5,020 nt of DNA from Acidobacteriota bacterium. GTDB taxonomy: Bacteria; Acidobacteriota; Terriglobia; 20CM-2-55-15. The position numbers were made by a program, and so were the translations under genes. Position 1 is the first letter of the stretch, and each line of letters opens with the position of its first letter. The DNA lies in NCBI GenBank assembly GCA_003222755.1, contig QHXA01000404.1, positions 1-5,020 on the forward strand, in the 5' to 3' direction. This document shows positions 4,151 to 5,020 of the stretch, piece after piece. The notes below the pieces were generated by a model. That model did no database searches, had not been told where the DNA came from, and saw only the letters and a list, made by a program, of their open reading frames with translations.

Positions 4151-5020
4151 CCCGATCCGAAAAATTCTGTTTACTGATTGTTGTTCTGCTTCTGGCCGGC
4201 TTGTCTTTCGCACAGCAGAATGCGCCGGCCCGAGCAAAGGCGTTCGAAACTGCGTCAGATATCGCTTACGATTCGGTGCCGAATTTTCTGAAACTGCCTC
4301 CGAATCTTTATCTCGGCGAAGGCATCGGCGTGGCGCGGAACTCCAAAGGCCATGTGTTTGTCTTCACGCGAAGCGGCGAAACACGGCTGTTTGAATTCGA
4401 TCAAAACGGTACGTTCGTTCGCGAGATCGGGCAGGGATTGTATGGATTCGAGATGGCCCATGCGGTTCGTGTCGACTCGCAGGACAACATCTGGACTGTC
4501 GATGAAGGCACGGATGTCATCGTGAAGTTCAGCCCCGAAGGCCGCGTTCTGATGGTGATGGGCAGACGGCGCGAAGCAGTTGAAGGCCTCGAAGCCGCAC
4601 CTTCGCCGGGAACGCCGCCACCGCCGGCGCAGCCGTACCGGTTCGCCAGACCGACCGACATCACGTGGGACGCCGGTGGATTTTATCTCGGACGGCTATA
4701 CCAACTCGCGTGTTGCAAAGTACGACAAGAATGGCCGTTTCATCAAAGAGGTCGGAACGCGAGGAAACCAACCTGGACAGCTCAACACACCCCACTCGAT
4801 TACCTCTGACGCCAAAGGCAACATCTACGTGGCCGACCGCCAGAACAGGCGGATTCAGGTCTTCGATAACGATTTAAAGCTGGTCAAGATCTACGACAAT
4901 ATCGGCGCTCCGTGGGCCGTTTGCATTACGCCTGGTCCGCACCAATATCTATACACTTCGAATTCGAATCCCGACAATAACGATTCGCGGCAAATGGCCG
5001 TCAGCGGCGAAATCTACAAA
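4147..5020 (+). pseudogene. Secreted NHL-repeat propeller, PAL-like; frameshifted at about 4681 and cut by the window end
   Basis: The gene encodes a six-bladed NHL beta-propeller resembling peptidyl-alpha-hydroxyglycine alpha-amidating lyase (PAL). Residues 1-22 are a signal peptide (hydrophobic FCLLIVVLLLAGLSFA). Blade motifs follow: GIGVARNSKGHVFVFTRSG (59-77), EFDQNGTFVREIG (83-95), HAVRVDSQDNIWTVDEGTD (105-123), VIVKFSPEGRVLMVMG (124-139), a proline-rich loop (152-163), then FARPTDITWDAGG (166-178). After G178 the reading frame breaks: homology resumes at 4682 in another frame with FISDGYTNSRVAKYDKNGRF, GQLNTPHSI, VADRQNRRIQVF and PWAVCITPGPHQYLYTSNS, open to the edge. Family spacing suggests about 5 bases lost (equally +1 or -2 modulo 3). 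Unrepaired, translation stops at 4809. By recall of rat PAL, Arg75, His105, the Tyr of SDGY and the His of TPHS align with active-site and zinc residues; the third zinc His lies beyond the window. Bacterial substrate unknown. Confidence 0.8.

Noticed and set aside
4665..4877. 70-codon frame starting at 4665
   Set aside because: It is a third-frame shadow of the PAL-like gene with no propeller motifs; the true continuation is the frame beginning near 4682.

Overview
The window looks like a piece of a soil-type Acidobacteriota genome. This is inferred from gene content, not proven: a relic of the PD40/TolB-like propeller of a Ser/Thr protein kinase, a PQQ-dependent dehydrogenase tail, a secreted ThuA-like protein and a secreted PAL-like NHL propeller are a combination I associate with that phylum. 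The DNA is moderately GC-rich, and every recognisable gene is on the + strand. There are no RNA genes, no CRISPR array and no recognisable transposase.

The first 1.9 kb is a scar-like mosaic. Two exact 41-bp direct repeats (91-131 and 497-537) bracket a segment holding an orphan fragment of a kinase sensor propeller (about 246-458). Next comes an intact DUF4058 gene (609-1352) with its own ribosome binding site. Within about 60 bp of its stop lies the C-terminal third or less of a PQQ-dependent dehydrogenase (to 1858) with no 5' part. A long open frame joins the propeller relic to DUF4058, but only the part from 609 is a credible gene.

The remaining 3.1 kb holds three genes with signal peptides: a ThuA-like protein (1922-2758), a LIC_10091-like protein with a methyltransferase-like glycine motif (2836-3963, GTG start), and a six-bladed NHL propeller resembling peptidyl-alpha-hydroxyglycine alpha-amidating lyase (4147 to beyond the window). 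The last gene carries one frameshift near 4681, which may be real or a sequence error. Their spacing suggests separate transcription units or a loose cluster, all acting in the periplasm or outside the cell.

The gaps before the ThuA gene and before the lyase gene carry a palindromic REP-like element with core GGTC-TAT/TGT-GACC. One copy is at 1865-1894; a head-to-head pair forms a large inverted repeat at 3977-4052. These, the 41-bp repeat, the gene relics and the DUF4058 start correction are the points most worth checking. I see no convincing complete new system, but the REP-like family and the exported methyltransferase-like protein are the least explained elements.
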